DNA of 64,000 bases from an uncultured Enterobacteriaceae bacterium (GTDB lineage: Bacteria > Pseudomonadota > Gammaproteobacteria > Enterobacterales > Enterobacteriaceae). The stretch is from contig CAKZHC010000048.1 of NCBI GenBank assembly GCA_936920625.1, positions 26,758 through 90,757 on the forward strand, read 5' to 3'. The translations under genes were made by a program, and so were the position numbers. The number at the start of each line of letters is the position of its first letter. Within the stretch, counting starts at the first letter, position 1. Below the pieces are notes generated by a model, which made no database searches, had not been told where the DNA came from, and worked only from the letters and a program-made list of their open reading frames with translations. Shown here piece after piece: positions 38,199 to 48,297 of the stretch.

Positions 38199-39446
38199 CT
38201 ATTTACCCGCCAGACGGCTTAACATAGCTTTTCTGACTGGAGTAACGAAATATTCCTGAAAATGAATACAAATCCATATTGTTATTAGCAGATACAGAGC
38301 ATAGCCTTCTGTACTGGATGATATTTGACCAACTTTATCGAGCCAGCTTATCCAGCTTCCTTTCGAATGGCTGGCTATGCTGCTCAGCAAAGGTTCAAGT
38401 GACGACCACAGCACAAAGAGTGGATAATGTAGAGCAAATATTGGCAATGATGCACTGCCAAGACGAGGTGCCCATTTTCTTAAAAATGAAGAGTGAAGAT
38501 TTGGTGCCAGTGCACAAAGATATACCAGAATTAATTGTGCGGGAAGTAACAAGCTATTATGTAGTAGCGGGTACCATAGACGTTCAGGGCGATGACTGAT
38601 AAGTAGTGCGGCTGTAATGAAATTTCCTATAATATATACCCACAGGAGAACTTTATACACCACTGTAAGTTGATACTGCTGATTTTGATGTTCGCGAAAT
38701 AGTGCATAGCATAGTATTCCTGCCAGAAACTCCGGAAGACGAAATAAAGGAAAACGTTGTATTAATCCTGTCCATATAATTCCCCAGTATTGATTAATAA
38801 CAACATAAATAGGTGGTATTAAATAGATAAAAAAAAGCATTATCAAACCCAGTTTTATTCGTCTGACCTTTAACAATTTAGTAGCTGCGTATGGGAAAAT
38901 AAGATAGAAAAAAAAGAGGGCTGACAGTGACCAGAGTGGGGGATTGAAAGTCAGATACAGAGGATTCCATGCTTGTAACATGAACATTTGTAATAAACTA
39001 TTAAAAAATAATTGACTGTTGTTCATGTAGACATCGAGAAGAGCTAAATGTTCTTTATCCAGAATTTCATTGGTATTATATTGAACATATCGCGGTGTGA
39101 GCATTACTCCATGTGGCTGAATCGATAGCCACTCAATAAATATTAATATTAGCACTGTAAACAGTAGTGAGAAAATATGTATTGGGTAAAGATTACAAAA
39201 ACGTTTCAACCAGAAAGTTTTATTAGATTCAGCCATTTTATCATGGTTAAAATAGACGTGCGTCATCAAAAAGCCAGACAAAACAAAAAAAGTGCTGGTA
39301 GCAAAAAAACCAACAGATGTCAGTTCCCGCAACCAAAAAAAATTCTCTATTTGCGGATAGCGATTTAAGGTGTGGCAGAGCACAATGTAAATGCTGAGTA
39401 TAAATCTTAACCATTCCAGACCCAGAAATCGTACTTTTTTCCCCAT
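38199..39446 (-). CDS. Acyltransferase family 3 membrane protein
   Basis: Integral membrane O-acyltransferase of the OafA/NodX type, 415 residues, about 10 helices. The N-terminal signature RFLGLEWLRFILSIYIVLCH contains the membrane-embedded His, and FVLSGFLMTHVYF with the following Arg motif (KRFCNLYPIHI) is the second active-site element. Acceptor unknown: such enzymes acetylate surface polysaccharides, membrane glycans or small molecules. No glycosyltransferase genes are near it. Confidence 0.85.
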   Translation of the reverse strand: MGKKVRFLGLEWLRFILSIYIVLCHTLNRYPQIENFFWLRELTSVGFFATSTFFVLSGFLMTHVYFNHDKMAESNKTFWLKRFCNLYPIHIFSLLFTVLILIFIEWLSIQPHGVMLTPRYVQYNTNEILDKEHLALLDVYMNNSQLFFNSLLQMFMLQAWNPLYLTFNPPLWSLSALFFFYLIFPYAATKLLKVRRIKLGLIMLFFIYLIPPIYVVINQYWGIIWTGLIQRFPLFRLPEFLAGILCYALFREHQNQQYQLTVVYKVLLWVYIIGNFITAALLISHRPERLWYPLLHNSLLLPAQLILVYLCALAPNLHSSFLRKWAPRLGSASLPIFALHYPLFVLWSSLEPLLSSIASHSKGSWISWLDKVGQISSSTEGYALYLLITIWICIHFQEYFVTPVRKAMLSRLAGK

Positions 39447-39793
39447 TTGTATTTCCCACTGAAGGTTGACAAACTTATTGACATTTGCTCAATATATTTC
39501 GGTTTTATCTTATTTATTTACGTATGGAGTTTTAATTTTGTTAGTACAGAGTTTGTTCCGGATACGTCGGATTTACACCTTTAGAGCCCCTAGCCCGGTC
39601 AGTATATTTTATAATTCTGTATTATAGCAATATACTTAAGCTATATTTATGCAATATAATGATTATATGGTGATTTTTATAGCAATCATGCATCACTGCC
39701 TGCGTATGTTTGCAGATAACCGGGCTAATAATCCTGTATTGGGAGTAGTTAACAAAGTTGTCTGGGATACGTTTTACAGGTTATCACGGTTGT
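39447..39793. other. Intergenic spacer
   Basis: 350 bases, AT-rich, between two leftward genes; must hold the acyltransferase promoter. Nothing else recognised. Confidence 0.4.
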
Positions 39794-40816
39794 TTACATA
39801 ATACCTGCTATTCTAAGTTCACTTTTTAGATAAGCATAATAAAGTGGTGCAGCTATCACGCCCGCCAGGCCAAAAGCAGATTCAAATACCAGCATTGCTA
39901 ACAATATTTCCCAAGTTTTGGCACTGATTCGGGTACTGAATATTCTAGCATTGATAAAATATTCCAGTTTGTGTATCAGAACAAGGAAAATAAGCGCTAT
40001 GACAGCTGCTTTTAGTGAAAGTGACAAGCCGATGAGAACAATCACCGTATTGGAAATCAGATTACCTATAATAGGTATTAGCCCGGCCAGAAAAGTGATC
40101 ATCAGAATGGTTTTAGCGAACGGAAAATCCATACCAAACAGTGGAAGAATGCCAAATAAAAATCCACAAGTCAGAAGTGTATTGATAAGAGAAATTTTAA
40201 TTTGAGCAAATACCACTTCCCTGAAGGAAGTAACCAGCAGCTCCAGTCGTTCCGATAGGGCTTTTTTTAGCGGTCGCATATTCTCGTTGTTACTCACTGT
40301 AGTACGTAGTGAAATAATAGCGCCTAGCAACATGCCGATAAGCATGGTAGTGAGAGTATGGGCAGCGGTGCGTCCCATGTTCTGAAACACAACGAGATAT
40401 TTACGCAGCCAGCCAATAATCAGCGCCTGTAATTCATCAATATCCGATGGGAGATAACGCACAACCACCGGTGATAGGGTGTGTTGCGCGTCTAAAAGTA
40501 ATTTACTAGCAGTATCATGAAATACCTGAGCGTTTTGAAAATCATTTAGAAAAAAGCTGATAATTTTTGTAATGCCGATGATTAGGGTAAGAATAATCAG
40601 TAAACTGAGAGCAAGTATGATTATCCATCTAGCTGCCTGTCTTTTTACCAGACGCTCAACCCATGGTGTTAATGCCAGAATGACATGGTAAACAATAAAT
40701 CCTGACAGAAAACAAGGGAGCAGTTTCAACGGAAAGATGAGCAGTAGTGCTGATGTGACAATAATGTAGCTACTAATCTGCATAATATTTTGTTGCTGGC
40801 TATCGTATTTTTCCAT
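39794..40816 (-). CDS. AI-2E family transporter
   Basis: Inner-membrane protein of the AI-2E (UPF0118) family, 340 residues. N-terminal paired helices (LLIFPLKLLPCFLSGFIVYHVI), a soluble helical region about 100-190, then the conserved C-terminal helices with FLAGLIPIIGNLISNTVIVLIGL and KLEYFINARIFSTRI. Members export or take up small molecules, and most are uncharacterised. Similar to YdiK/YhhT-type proteins, but I cannot choose an orthologue. Confidence 0.8.
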   Translation of the reverse strand: MEKYDSQQQNIMQISSYIIVTSALLLIFPLKLLPCFLSGFIVYHVILALTPWVERLVKRQAARWIIILALSLLIILTLIIGITKIISFFLNDFQNAQVFHDTASKLLLDAQHTLSPVVVRYLPSDIDELQALIIGWLRKYLVVFQNMGRTAAHTLTTMLIGMLLGAIISLRTTVSNNENMRPLKKALSERLELLVTSFREVVFAQIKISLINTLLTCGFLFGILPLFGMDFPFAKTILMITFLAGLIPIIGNLISNTVIVLIGLSLSLKAAVIALIFLVLIHKLEYFINARIFSTRISAKTWEILLAMLVFESAFGLAGVIAAPLYYAYLKSELRIAGIM

Positions 40817-40926
40817 ATCACAAGCCTGTTGATTGTTAGTATAAAACTAGTGTTATTGTGTAGTATACAACGAGGCAATTTTAGTACGCAGCAACAAACA
40901 AGCGGGCGGCAGGTCCGCGTTGAGAC

Positions 40927-41274
40927 TTAGTTTAATTGACGAATTGGGTCCTGAACCTGACGACGCCAGGCGCCGGGGGACTGGCCAAACTGCCTTTTAA
41001 AACTACGATTGAAAGACTGTTGCGAGTAAAAACCGAATGAGATAGCGACATCCATAATCGCTTCAGCGCTTTGAGCGAGTCGCTCGGCTGATTTCTTCAT
41101 CCTGCGTTCACGAATAAATTCACCAAGTGGATAACCAGTATGCTGTTTAAACATGCGCTGTAGATGCCACTTTGAGTAGCCTGCTCGCTCTGCCACCTTA
41201 TCCAGATCCATTTTTGTTTCAATATGGTCATTAATCCATTTCACGAGATCGTCAATAAAACTACAATGATTCAT
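40927..41274 (-). CDS. AraC-family regulator of the MarA/SoxS/RamA type
   Basis: 115-residue stand-alone DNA-binding protein with two helix-turn-helix motifs: VAERAGYSKWHLQRMFKQHTG (first, identical in its core to MarA/SoxS) and DVAISFGFYSQQSFNRSFKR (second). No ligand domain, so it is probably controlled by its own synthesis. Likely activates stress and efflux genes. It fits none of MarA, SoxS, RamA or Rob closely enough to name it. Confidence 0.85.
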   Translation of the reverse strand: MNHCSFIDDLVKWINDHIETKMDLDKVAERAGYSKWHLQRMFKQHTGYPLGEFIRERRMKKSAERLAQSAEAIMDVAISFGFYSQQSFNRSFKRQFGQSPGAWRRQVQDPIRQLN

Positions 41275-41682
41275 CAGACTTCCCCTTTTCGTGTCTGGCT
41301 ACCCTCTGAAGTAGACAGGTTCAGGGGTGTACAGATTAAAAGTAACTTTCATGTATGCATTTAAACACGGTAAAGGAGCTGCTATTAAAATACAAGTGTA
41401 ATAAATAGCTTAGTTAATCAGATGTGATTGCTATCTCGCTGGTAAAAATACTATAAATCAGATGATTAATACTAATAACCTGATGCGCAGACAGGTTAAC
41501 CCGCTGTAATTTCATCAGGTATATTTTAAACAGTTAGTGCGGGAAATGGCGTGAGCGTACAGCTTACAGAAAAAAAATTTAAATTGCATTTCCAGAATTG
41601 TGATATTGATTTAATGGCATAACCAGAGAACACAATCAGAACAAAAGCAATGAAGAGTGATACGCGTTTAACTACAAGCCGC
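41275..41682. other. Intergenic spacer
   Basis: About 410 bases, AT-rich. Should contain the promoter of the MarA-like gene. No marbox or gene can be named with confidence. Confidence 0.4.
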
Positions 41683-42150
41683 TTACTGAATACAAGTTTG
41701 CCGCTGTGCTATTTGTTGTTTGAGGCGATCTCGCTGACAAATTTCAGCCAGTGAACCTGCAACGGTTTTACTTTTAAGCACGTTGAAATATGCAGTTTCA
41801 GCTTCCTGTGCCAGCTCTTTGAAAAACCAACAGGTGTTTGCCGAAACCACACAACATCCTGCTACCTCGGGGCGACCAGCCATCAGGGGCTTGTCTTCGA
41901 TTACAGAATTATAAATATCACCCAGTGTTATAGTTTCTGCTGACCTGCCCAGACGAATGGTACCGCATCGCCCCAGAGTAGAAATAATAATGCCATTACG
42001 GGTCAAAGGGATCATCAGCTTTCGTACCAAGCTTGGATTAGCCTCCAGCCCTGTAGCGAGGATTTTACTGGTACTACGCCGCCCCTCCTGCTCTGCCATC
42101 GCTACAGCAAGTACCATTTGTAAGGCAGTGGGAAAACGTACATTGAGCAT
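41683..42150 (-). CDS. Rrf2-family transcriptional regulator
   Basis: 155 residues. Winged helix with STSKILATGLEANPSLVRKLM and the wing (TLGRCGTIRLGRSAETITLGDIY) typical of Rrf2/YwnA. Cysteines in AGCCVVSANTCWFF are placed near the usual Fe-S cysteine loop but the spacing differs from IscR and NsrR, so redox sensing is only possible. Target unknown; it may have controlled the dehydrogenase pseudogene just upstream, which lies on the same strand. Confidence 0.8.
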   Translation of the reverse strand: MLNVRFPTALQMVLAVAMAEQEGRRSTSKILATGLEANPSLVRKLMIPLTRNGIIISTLGRCGTIRLGRSAETITLGDIYNSVIEDKPLMAGRPEVAGCCVVSANTCWFFKELAQEAETAYFNVLKSKTVAGSLAEICQRDRLKQQIAQRQTCIQ

Positions 42151-42392
42151 TTTATGAACCCTAGCAATTTACTATTGAAGGAAAATGACAAATATTCGTA
42201 AGAACAGTTAATAATTATTTAACAACATAATTGATGAATGTAATATAACAGATATTGGATGACGTCAAAAGATCATCCTCTTAATACATTGCAGGCTGTT
42301 GATTTATAGTTTATATATTAAATATTTTAATATGTTGTCTAATGTAATAATACCTTCCGGCATGATTGATAATTTATAAATAAGTCCGAATA

Positions 42393-43240
42393 TTAGTTAT
42401 GTTGTTCTGCAAGATAACGGCAGATCACTGATAAATCCTGCTGGCCATAACCTTCATTCACAGCATCCTGCCACTGCCGGGCAATAACATTTATTGCAGG
42501 CATCGCCCTGCCTGTAGTGCCAGCTGCGCATCCTTTAAGGCCCATTTGAGTTGCATCTGAGGACCTCTTTCATCGAATCCAGTTTCATTTTAATATAGGG
42601 GGCAGCTAGTGGCCCTCCTTCGAGAGCATCCCAAAAAATCGTCAGTTGAGATGCCTAATTCCTGCGCCAGTTGCATACTTTCAGCAACTCCCTGCATCAG
42701 ACTAATCAGCCAAGCGTTTACCACCAGTTTTATCCGGGTGCCAGCCCCCGCTTCACCCTGCCATTTTACTGCTTTAGAGATGGCATTAAATACTGGTTCT
42801 ATCCGGCTATATTGTTCCTGATCACCACTAGCAAAAACAATAATTTGTCCATTTTGAGCTGGTGTTTTAGTCCCTGATACTGGTGCATCAAAAAAGTATA
42901 TATCTTTACGCTGATTGAAAAGCGTTTTGATGCGTTGGGTACTCTCAACACCGATAGTCGCCATTTGTATCACGCAGCTTGATTCATTTAGTACGGTAAA
43001 GATCTGCTCTGCAATTTGATGTGTAATCTCTGCATCAGACAACATTAAAATCACCACTTCAGCGTTTCTGGCTGCGTCTTCTGGAGTCCCACATAAATTC
43101 AGACCCAGAGAGATGAGGTCCTCTCCTCTGTGGCGGGTACGATTCCAGCCAAAAACAGTAAAATCTTTTTTTATTAAATTGGCAGCAAAGGCATGCCCCA
43201 TAGCCCCCAGCCCGAGTACTGCTACTTTCGGTAATTTCAT
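42393..43240 (-). pseudogene. 3-hydroxyisobutyrate dehydrogenase-like oxidoreductase, frameshifted
   Basis: NAD(P)-dependent beta-hydroxyacid dehydrogenase family. From ATG 43240 the Rossmann motif VLGLGAMG and the substrate motif FFDAPVSGTKTPAQNG, then catalytic-Lys region GAGTRIKLVVNAWL, are intact. A frameshift near 42625 leads to DALEGGPLAAPYIKMKLDSM in a second frame, another near 42560 to MQLKWALKDAQLAL, and a third near 42505 to INVIARQWQDAVNEGYGQQD, ending at 42393. All pieces together give the full family length, so inactivation is recent. Confidence 0.85.
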
Positions 43241-43538
43241 GATTTTTCTCATCGTTGCTTCTTCACTTTTCCGCTTACAAAAAACGGGTTTACAAATGAT
43301 GCTGTTACCCCTGAGTATACATCACTAAATGAGGTATGGCTGGGGCGGATATTGTCATAGTTAAATGTGATTTCTCTGCCTTTTATAAAGCAGAAAGCCG
43401 GCTGATTATGACATCATGTGCCATGCTGACTTTTTATTTTATGCAATAACTTTTTTGGTTTCTTTTCAGCCATACAATAGAGCACAATGGGGCTATTGTT
43501 TCCTTATCTTTTAGAAAGATTGTTACTGAGCGTAATTT

Positions 43539-44723
43539 ATGGAAACGACTACTGGTTCACGTAAAGTTGCCTGGCTGCGGATCATAATGATTGCTGTTGC
43601 GGCGTTTATTTTTAATACAACAGAATTCGTACCGGTTGGTCTGCTCTCTGAAATCGCCAGCTCTCTCTCGAGGTCCACTGCTGATGTAGGTATTATTCTG
43701 ACTATCTATGCTTGGGTAGTCGCAGCGATGTCACTACCGATGATGCTCCTGACACGGAATATAGAGCGCCGTCTATTAATGTGCATCATTTTTATTCTGT
43801 TCATTGCCAGCCATATTTTATCAACTTGTGCCTGGAATTTTCTTAGTCTGATTATTTCGCGCATTGGTATTGCTATTGCCCATGCGATTTTCTGGTCGAT
43901 TATTGCATCTTTAGCCATTCGTGTCTCACCGCCCGGCCGGCAGACTCAGGCGCTAAGTATTCTGGCAACAGGCACCGCACTGGCAATGGTCCTTGGTCTG
44001 CCATTCGGCCGCCTGGTAAGTCAGTATTTTGGTTGGCGCGCTGCTTTTGGGCTCATAGCTGTGGCTGCTGTAATTACACTTGTCTGTTTAATGCGACTAT
44101 TGCCTGAAATGCCGGGCAGACATACCGGCTCATTAAGCAGCCTGCCTTTGCTGCTGCGCCGCCCTGCTCTACTTGCCCTATACATACTTATCGTTTTAAC
44201 AATTACCGCACATTATACCGCTTACAGTTATATTGAACCATTTATGAAGAAAGTCGCGCTAGTAGCCGATAATGATATTACGCTGTTGTTATTACTCTTC
44301 GGTGCAGCAGGTATTCTGGGAAGCTTTCTGTTTAGCACTTTTAATAACCGCTTTCCGGTTTTTTTCCCGGTAGCTTCGCTGGTTGTTATAGTCTGCTCCA
44401 TGTTACTGCTCTGGCGAGCATCTTCACATCTGCTGATGGTTATGCTGTTATGTGCTGTCTGGGGTATGGCAGCAATGACACTGGGGCTCGCCATACAAAT
44501 TCGTGTTTTGGCGCTGACGCCTGATGCAACTGACGTCTCGATGTCATTGTTTTCCGGCATATACAATATTGGAATAGGAGGTGGTGCCCTGTTGGGAAAC
44601 CAGATTAGCCTCCATTTTGGTATGTTTCAGATAGGTTATGTCGGTGGTATTATTGGCATAATTGCACTGGTTTGGTGTCTGGGAAGTTTTTATCGCTATC
44701 CACAGTTAAGGAGTTGTGGATAA
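43539..44723 (+). CDS. sotB: Sugar efflux transporter SotB
   Basis: 12-helix MFS exporter that expels arabinose and other sugars in E. coli. 394 residues. The N-terminus ([33 protein letters not shown]), [13 protein letters not shown] and the stretch [18 protein letters not shown] match E. coli SotB (YdeA) closely; [24 protein letters not shown] marks the second half. Reading frame intact. No sugar catabolic operon is adjacent apart from the PTS cluster downstream. Confidence 0.92.
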   Translation: METTTGSRKVAWLRIIMIAVAAFIFNTTEFVPVGLLSEIASSLSRSTADVGIILTIYAWVVAAMSLPMMLLTRNIERRLLMCIIFILFIASHILSTCAWNFLSLIISRIGIAIAHAIFWSIIASLAIRVSPPGRQTQALSILATGTALAMVLGLPFGRLVSQYFGWRAAFGLIAVAAVITLVCLMRLLPEMPGRHTGSLSSLPLLLRRPALLALYILIVLTITAHYTAYSYIEPFMKKVALVADNDITLLLLLFGAAGILGSFLFSTFNNRFPVFFPVASLVVIVCSMLLLWRASSHLLMVMLLCAVWGMAAMTLGLAIQIRVLALTPDATDVSMSLFSGIYNIGIGGGALLGNQISLHFGMFQIGYVGGIIGIIALVWCLGSFYRYPQLRSCG

Positions 44724-44835
44724 AACAAATTAAGGTAATACAGATAAGAAGCTGTGTAATTTATTCACGGCTAAACCTGAGAATGTTATTGAACCTGGAT
44801 TCTTATTGCAGAAGATTTTCGGACTTTTTTGAATT

Positions 44836-45516
44836 CTACTGGCTGCTGGATTCCCGCTGGAATATGTCTACCATTTTCCCCCAGGCAATATTGACATCAT
44901 CATCAAGAGAAAACAAACCTGAGGTACCGACAATATAGACATCAACTCCTGATTTTGATATCTCACGAAATGTTTTTTCATTACATGAGCCATCAATCTC
45001 GGTCAGGTAATGATAGTTACCTGCCTCTCTCATTTCGATAAGTTTCCTGATCTTATTTAGTGAGCCAGGGATGAATTGTTGACCTGCAAAACCAGGATCA
45101 ACAGACATCACCGTAATCTTATCAAGTAAATACGCATATTCTCTTATGATGTCAGCAGGCGTTGCCGGATTTAGAACAACACCGCATTTTCTTCCTCCCT
45201 CTTTTATCTGAGTGAGCAACCGGAATATCTTATTATTTGCTGTTTCTGGATGAAAACTAATAATATCAGCGCCAGCTTGCAGACATAATGGAATAATATC
45301 TTCTGGATGATTAACCATCAAATGAACATCAATTGGTATGTTAGTAATTTTTTTAAGATTCTCAATAAAAAATGGCGACAAAGTAATATTTCGCACATAA
45401 TTTCCATCCATAATATCTACGTGATAAAAATCAGCTTTGTGATTCATTGCTGTAATCTGCTCCCTGAATCGGGTCAAATCCATGCACATCAATGATGGTG
45501 AAAATTTGGCTTTCAT
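44836..45516 (-). CDS. Ribulose-phosphate 3-epimerase family, AlsE-like
   Basis: TIM-barrel ketose-phosphate 3-epimerase, 226 residues. Metal ligands and acid/base residues lie in HVDIMDG, VHLMVNHP, SVDPGFAGQ and EIDGSC. The N-terminus KFSPSLMCMDL and the DGSCNEKTF stretch match E. coli AlsE (D-allulose-6-phosphate 3-epimerase) better than Rpe. It is the last gene of a PTS operon (IIA-IIB-IIC-epimerase), 17 bases after the IIC stop, so it probably acts on the imported sugar phosphate. Confidence 0.85.
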   Translation of the reverse strand: MKAKFSPSLMCMDLTRFREQITAMNHKADFYHVDIMDGNYVRNITLSPFFIENLKKITNIPIDVHLMVNHPEDIIPLCLQAGADIISFHPETANNKIFRLLTQIKEGGRKCGVVLNPATPADIIREYAYLLDKITVMSVDPGFAGQQFIPGSLNKIRKLIEMREAGNYHYLTEIDGSCNEKTFREISKSGVDVYIVGTSGLFSLDDDVNIAWGKMVDIFQRESSSQ

Positions 45517-45533
45517 CAGCTCCTCCTGATAAT

Positions 45534-46823
45534 CTAAACATTAATTAAAGAGAGGATGTTACCTAGAATAATACCCACAACACCAAAATCTGCATCCCCA
45601 AATGTGGTTGAAGCAAAGCCCATATCCCCCATTAACGGCAGAAGGATAGCAGGCAGGAATGAGATCAAAAGACCATGAGCGAATGCACCAATAACTACTC
45701 CACGGCGCCCCCCCATAACATTCCCATAGACACCGGCAGTACCACCACAGAAAAAGTGTGGAACCAGGCCCGGAACAATTACGCTCAGGTTAAACAGTGG
45801 GAAAAGAAACATAGATATCAGGCCAGCTAAGAAGCTTACGAGGAAACCTATAATTACAGCGTTTGGTGCGAAGGGAAATACTGTTGGGCAATCAAGAGCG
45901 GGTTTGGCGTCTTTCACAAGTTTGTCTGCAATTCCTTTAAATGCCGGAACAATTTCAGCAATAATCATCCGGACACCCGCGAGAATGATGTAAACTCCGG
46001 CGGCAAAGGTCAGAGACTGTATAATAGCGAATATAATAAAATTTTGGCCGTGACTTAACGTATTTTCGACAAAGTTCTTGCCTGCGATAGTAACCAGTAC
46101 CAAAAAAAGGACCATCATCGTCAGGGAAATAGCTACAGATGAATCCCTCATAAAGTTAAGTGATTTCGGAACTTCAATTTCTTCAATTGTCACACTGCCC
46201 TTACCTGTGACTTTACCAATCAGGGCAGCAAGCAAATAGCCGAACGATCCAAAATGTCCTAATGCGAGTTCGTCGGTCCCGGTAATTCTTCTGGTAAAAG
46301 GCTGAAGAATAGCTGGAGAAATCACCATCATTGTACCAAGAATTAACGAGCCTGTTATTGTCACCCAGAATAGTGAAATGTTACCAGCAGAGAGTATCAC
46401 AGCCAGCATTGCAGCCATATACAGAGTATGGTGACCAGTGAGGAAAATATATTTCAGTGGAGTAAAACGGGCCAGAATAATATTTATTACCATGCCAAAT
46501 ACCATAATCATAGCAGTAGCTGTACCAAAGCTCTTCTGTGCAAGAGCAGCCATTGCATCTGTATTTGGTACCACGCCATGAATATGAAATGAATGTTCAA
46601 AGAGACAGCTGAAAATAGCCAGTGTACTTGCAATTACAGTGGCTCCAGAGGTTAATAACACAAATCCCATAATTGTCTTTAGTGTCCCGGATATAACATT
46701 TGATACAGATTTTCTCTGTAGCACCAGGCCAATCAAAGCAAATAAACCAACCAGTATTGCAGGTGTTCCTAACACATCGTAAATAATAAAATTTAACATG
46801 TTTACTCCAATTGCACAGAGCAA
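45534..46823 (-). CDS. PTS ascorbate-type permease IIC (UlaA/SgaT family)
   Basis: Membrane component of a phosphotransferase system of the L-ascorbate family, 429 residues, about 11 helices. Family features: early GTPAILVGLFALIGLVLQRK, SGATVI, and the late FCGGTAGVYGNVMGGRRGVVIGAF loop. Partner of the IIB and IIA encoded just upstream. Substrate not determined by sequence; the AlsE-like epimerase downstream hints at a ketose or a sugar acid that yields a ketose phosphate. Confidence 0.88.
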   Translation of the reverse strand: MLCAIGVNMLNFIIYDVLGTPAILVGLFALIGLVLQRKSVSNVISGTLKTIMGFVLLTSGATVIASTLAIFSCLFEHSFHIHGVVPNTDAMAALAQKSFGTATAMIMVFGMVINIILARFTPLKYIFLTGHHTLYMAAMLAVILSAGNISLFWVTITGSLILGTMMVISPAILQPFTRRITGTDELALGHFGSFGYLLAALIGKVTGKGSVTIEEIEVPKSLNFMRDSSVAISLTMMVLFLVLVTIAGKNFVENTLSHGQNFIIFAIIQSLTFAAGVYIILAGVRMIIAEIVPAFKGIADKLVKDAKPALDCPTVFPFAPNAVIIGFLVSFLAGLISMFLFPLFNLSVIVPGLVPHFFCGGTAGVYGNVMGGRRGVVIGAFAHGLLISFLPAILLPLMGDMGFASTTFGDADFGVVGIILGNILSLINV

Positions 46824-46835
46824 GCTGTATGAGTA

Positions 46836-47102
46836 TTAGAGGTTTTCCTTGATAATTTCTTCAATTTTATTGTTATCAAGCAAGTTGCTCAGTCCAAAAA
46901 TTTTGGCTTCATGTCCGTTAAGATGCTCAGCAATATCACGTGCACTGATTATGATATCTGCTTTTTCACTTTTGGCTGAGGTTATATCTGTATGCCAGAC
47001 TTCAGCCTCTTTATTGAGCTTACTGAGAATTTTCTTTACATTCATCTCGACAATAAAGCTACTCCCCAATCCATTACCGCACACTATCATAATTTTTTTC
47101 AT
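46836..47102 (-). CDS. PTS ascorbate-type component IIB
   Basis: 88-residue phosphocarrier. The active-site loop is CGNGLGSS at residues 9-16 with phospho-Cys9, as in UlaB. Its first base shares position 47102 with the end of the IIA gene, and it lies 12 bases before IIC, so the genes are one operon. Transfers phosphate from IIA to sugar bound by IIC. Confidence 0.9.
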   Translation of the reverse strand: MKKIMIVCGNGLGSSFIVEMNVKKILSKLNKEAEVWHTDITSAKSEKADIIISARDIAEHLNGHEAKIFGLSNLLDNNKIEEIIKENL

Positions 47103-47584
47103 TATTTATATCCCGTTTTTATCGTAATGACTTTATCGATAGATTCCAGACTGGAGGCATTAATCAATCTGCTGAGCTTATCTTCATCACTAAATATCTC
47201 AGCCAAAGAACTGATAAGATTAATATGCTCATTTCCCGAAATGGCGCACATCATAATGATGACATAAACTGGATCGTTCGCATGTGAACCAAAGAAAACC
47301 CCTTCTTTAACATGCAGCAAAGAGAGACCCGTTTTTATTACTCCCTGTTCAGGTCTGGCATGAGGCAGAGCCAGTCCGGGCGCAATAACATAATATGGCC
47401 CTAGTTCTTCGTGAGTTGTAAAAATAACGTCAATATATTCAGGAGAAATGAAATTCTGTAAGAGTAACGGTTGTGAGCAGAGTATCACCGCTTCCTTCCA
47501 GTCTTTAACGCTGTTAACAATATTTATCTTTTCCGGGGTTAACCACTCTGTAATCATACTTTTCCACCAGAGGTTAAAGTTCAA
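47102..47584 (-). CDS. PTS fructose/mannitol-type component IIA
   Basis: Cytoplasmic phosphocarrier, 160 residues (151 if started at ATG 47557, MITEWLTPEK, which fits the family better). Phospho-His lies in PGLALPHARPEQGV. Domain of the UlaC/mannitol IIA type. First gene of the operon IIA-IIB-IIC-epimerase. No regulator gene is adjacent, so control of the operon is unknown. Confidence 0.88.
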   Translation of the reverse strand: MNFNLWWKSMITEWLTPEKINIVNSVKDWKEAVILCSQPLLLQNFISPEYIDVIFTTHEELGPYYVIAPGLALPHARPEQGVIKTGLSLLHVKEGVFFGSHANDPVYVIIMMCAISGNEHINLISSLAEIFSDEDKLSRLINASSLESIDKVITIKTGYK

Positions 47585-47982
47585 CCAAGATACAGCCCGT
47601 CAGAAAACATAGATGAGATATATATCACAAAAATTTCAGGAAAACATTTTCTTTGTTAAAAATATATTAGAAATATTTTTCAATAAGTAACTAGTGAATT
47701 GGTGTATGTACAAATTCAGGTGTACAGGGTCGGGGATAGCCGCTGATCATTTCTTTTTTCTGCTCTCCTAACCCTTACCGATGAGATAAATAGTACTTAA
47801 TTTTTGATTATGTGATGCATATCGCATATTTTTACTGCCCCTGTAAAAATATTGGCAATCTGACTGTTGATCAAATATTGATAGTTTCTTCATCAAGACT
47901 TCCCATGTCTTATTCTTCCTCTTATCTTTAACTGGTGGCAGGTTTTACTATGAAAACAAAAGATAATTGATGTTTGCTCTGA
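47585..47982. other. Upstream region of the PTS operon
   Basis: 400 bases, AT-rich, must contain the PTS promoter on the - strand. I see no clear operator. Confidence 0.35.
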
Positions 47983-48242
47983 TCACAGGTCGTAAGATTT
48001 CTCGTTAATCTTAGGGATAACGATGATATTACCTGCTACAGGCCAGTGTCCGTTTTCAATGTGAGGTAAGGTTTCACCTTTTTCGACTCTCTTTCGCTGA
48101 TTTTTAAGTTTTTCCAGTGACTGGACTAAAAATAAAACGGGGTTTCGTATACTGCATATTTAAATTTTTCTTTAAACATTCCAGCAGTCCTGACGTTCTT
48201 ATTAAGAATATACGAGCTTTCCAGGCCATCTTTCCAGGCCAT
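47983..48242 (-). pseudogene. Unknown decayed gene
   Basis: Not recognised. From an ATG at 48242 the - strand reads MAWKDGLESSYILNKN, then FKEKFKYAVYETPFYF, where a TAG in a T-run ends the frame. One base back, the text continues FLVQSLEKLKNQRKRVEKG and HIENGHWPVAGNIIVIPKIN, ending SYDL at 47983. A one-base change in a T-run explains the break. The combined product would be about 86 residues. Its start lies within three copies of a 13-base repeat. Confidence 0.4.
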
Positions 48243-48255
48243 CTTTCCAGGCCAT
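48217..48255. repeat. Perfect 13-bp tandem triplication
   Basis: CTTTCCAGGCCAT occurs three times head to tail at 48217-48229, 48230-48242 and 48243-48255. Thirteen is not a multiple of three, so copy changes shift any overlapping reading frame. It overlaps the start of the decayed gene on the - strand. Confidence 0.9.
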
Positions 48256-48297
48256 ACTGGCCCGCACTGTAAATAATAACACTGAAGGAACTTACCT

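Noticed and set aside
44672..44938. 88-residue + strand frame over the sotB end and epimerase end
   Set aside because: Overlaps two well-supported genes in other frames and shows no domain.
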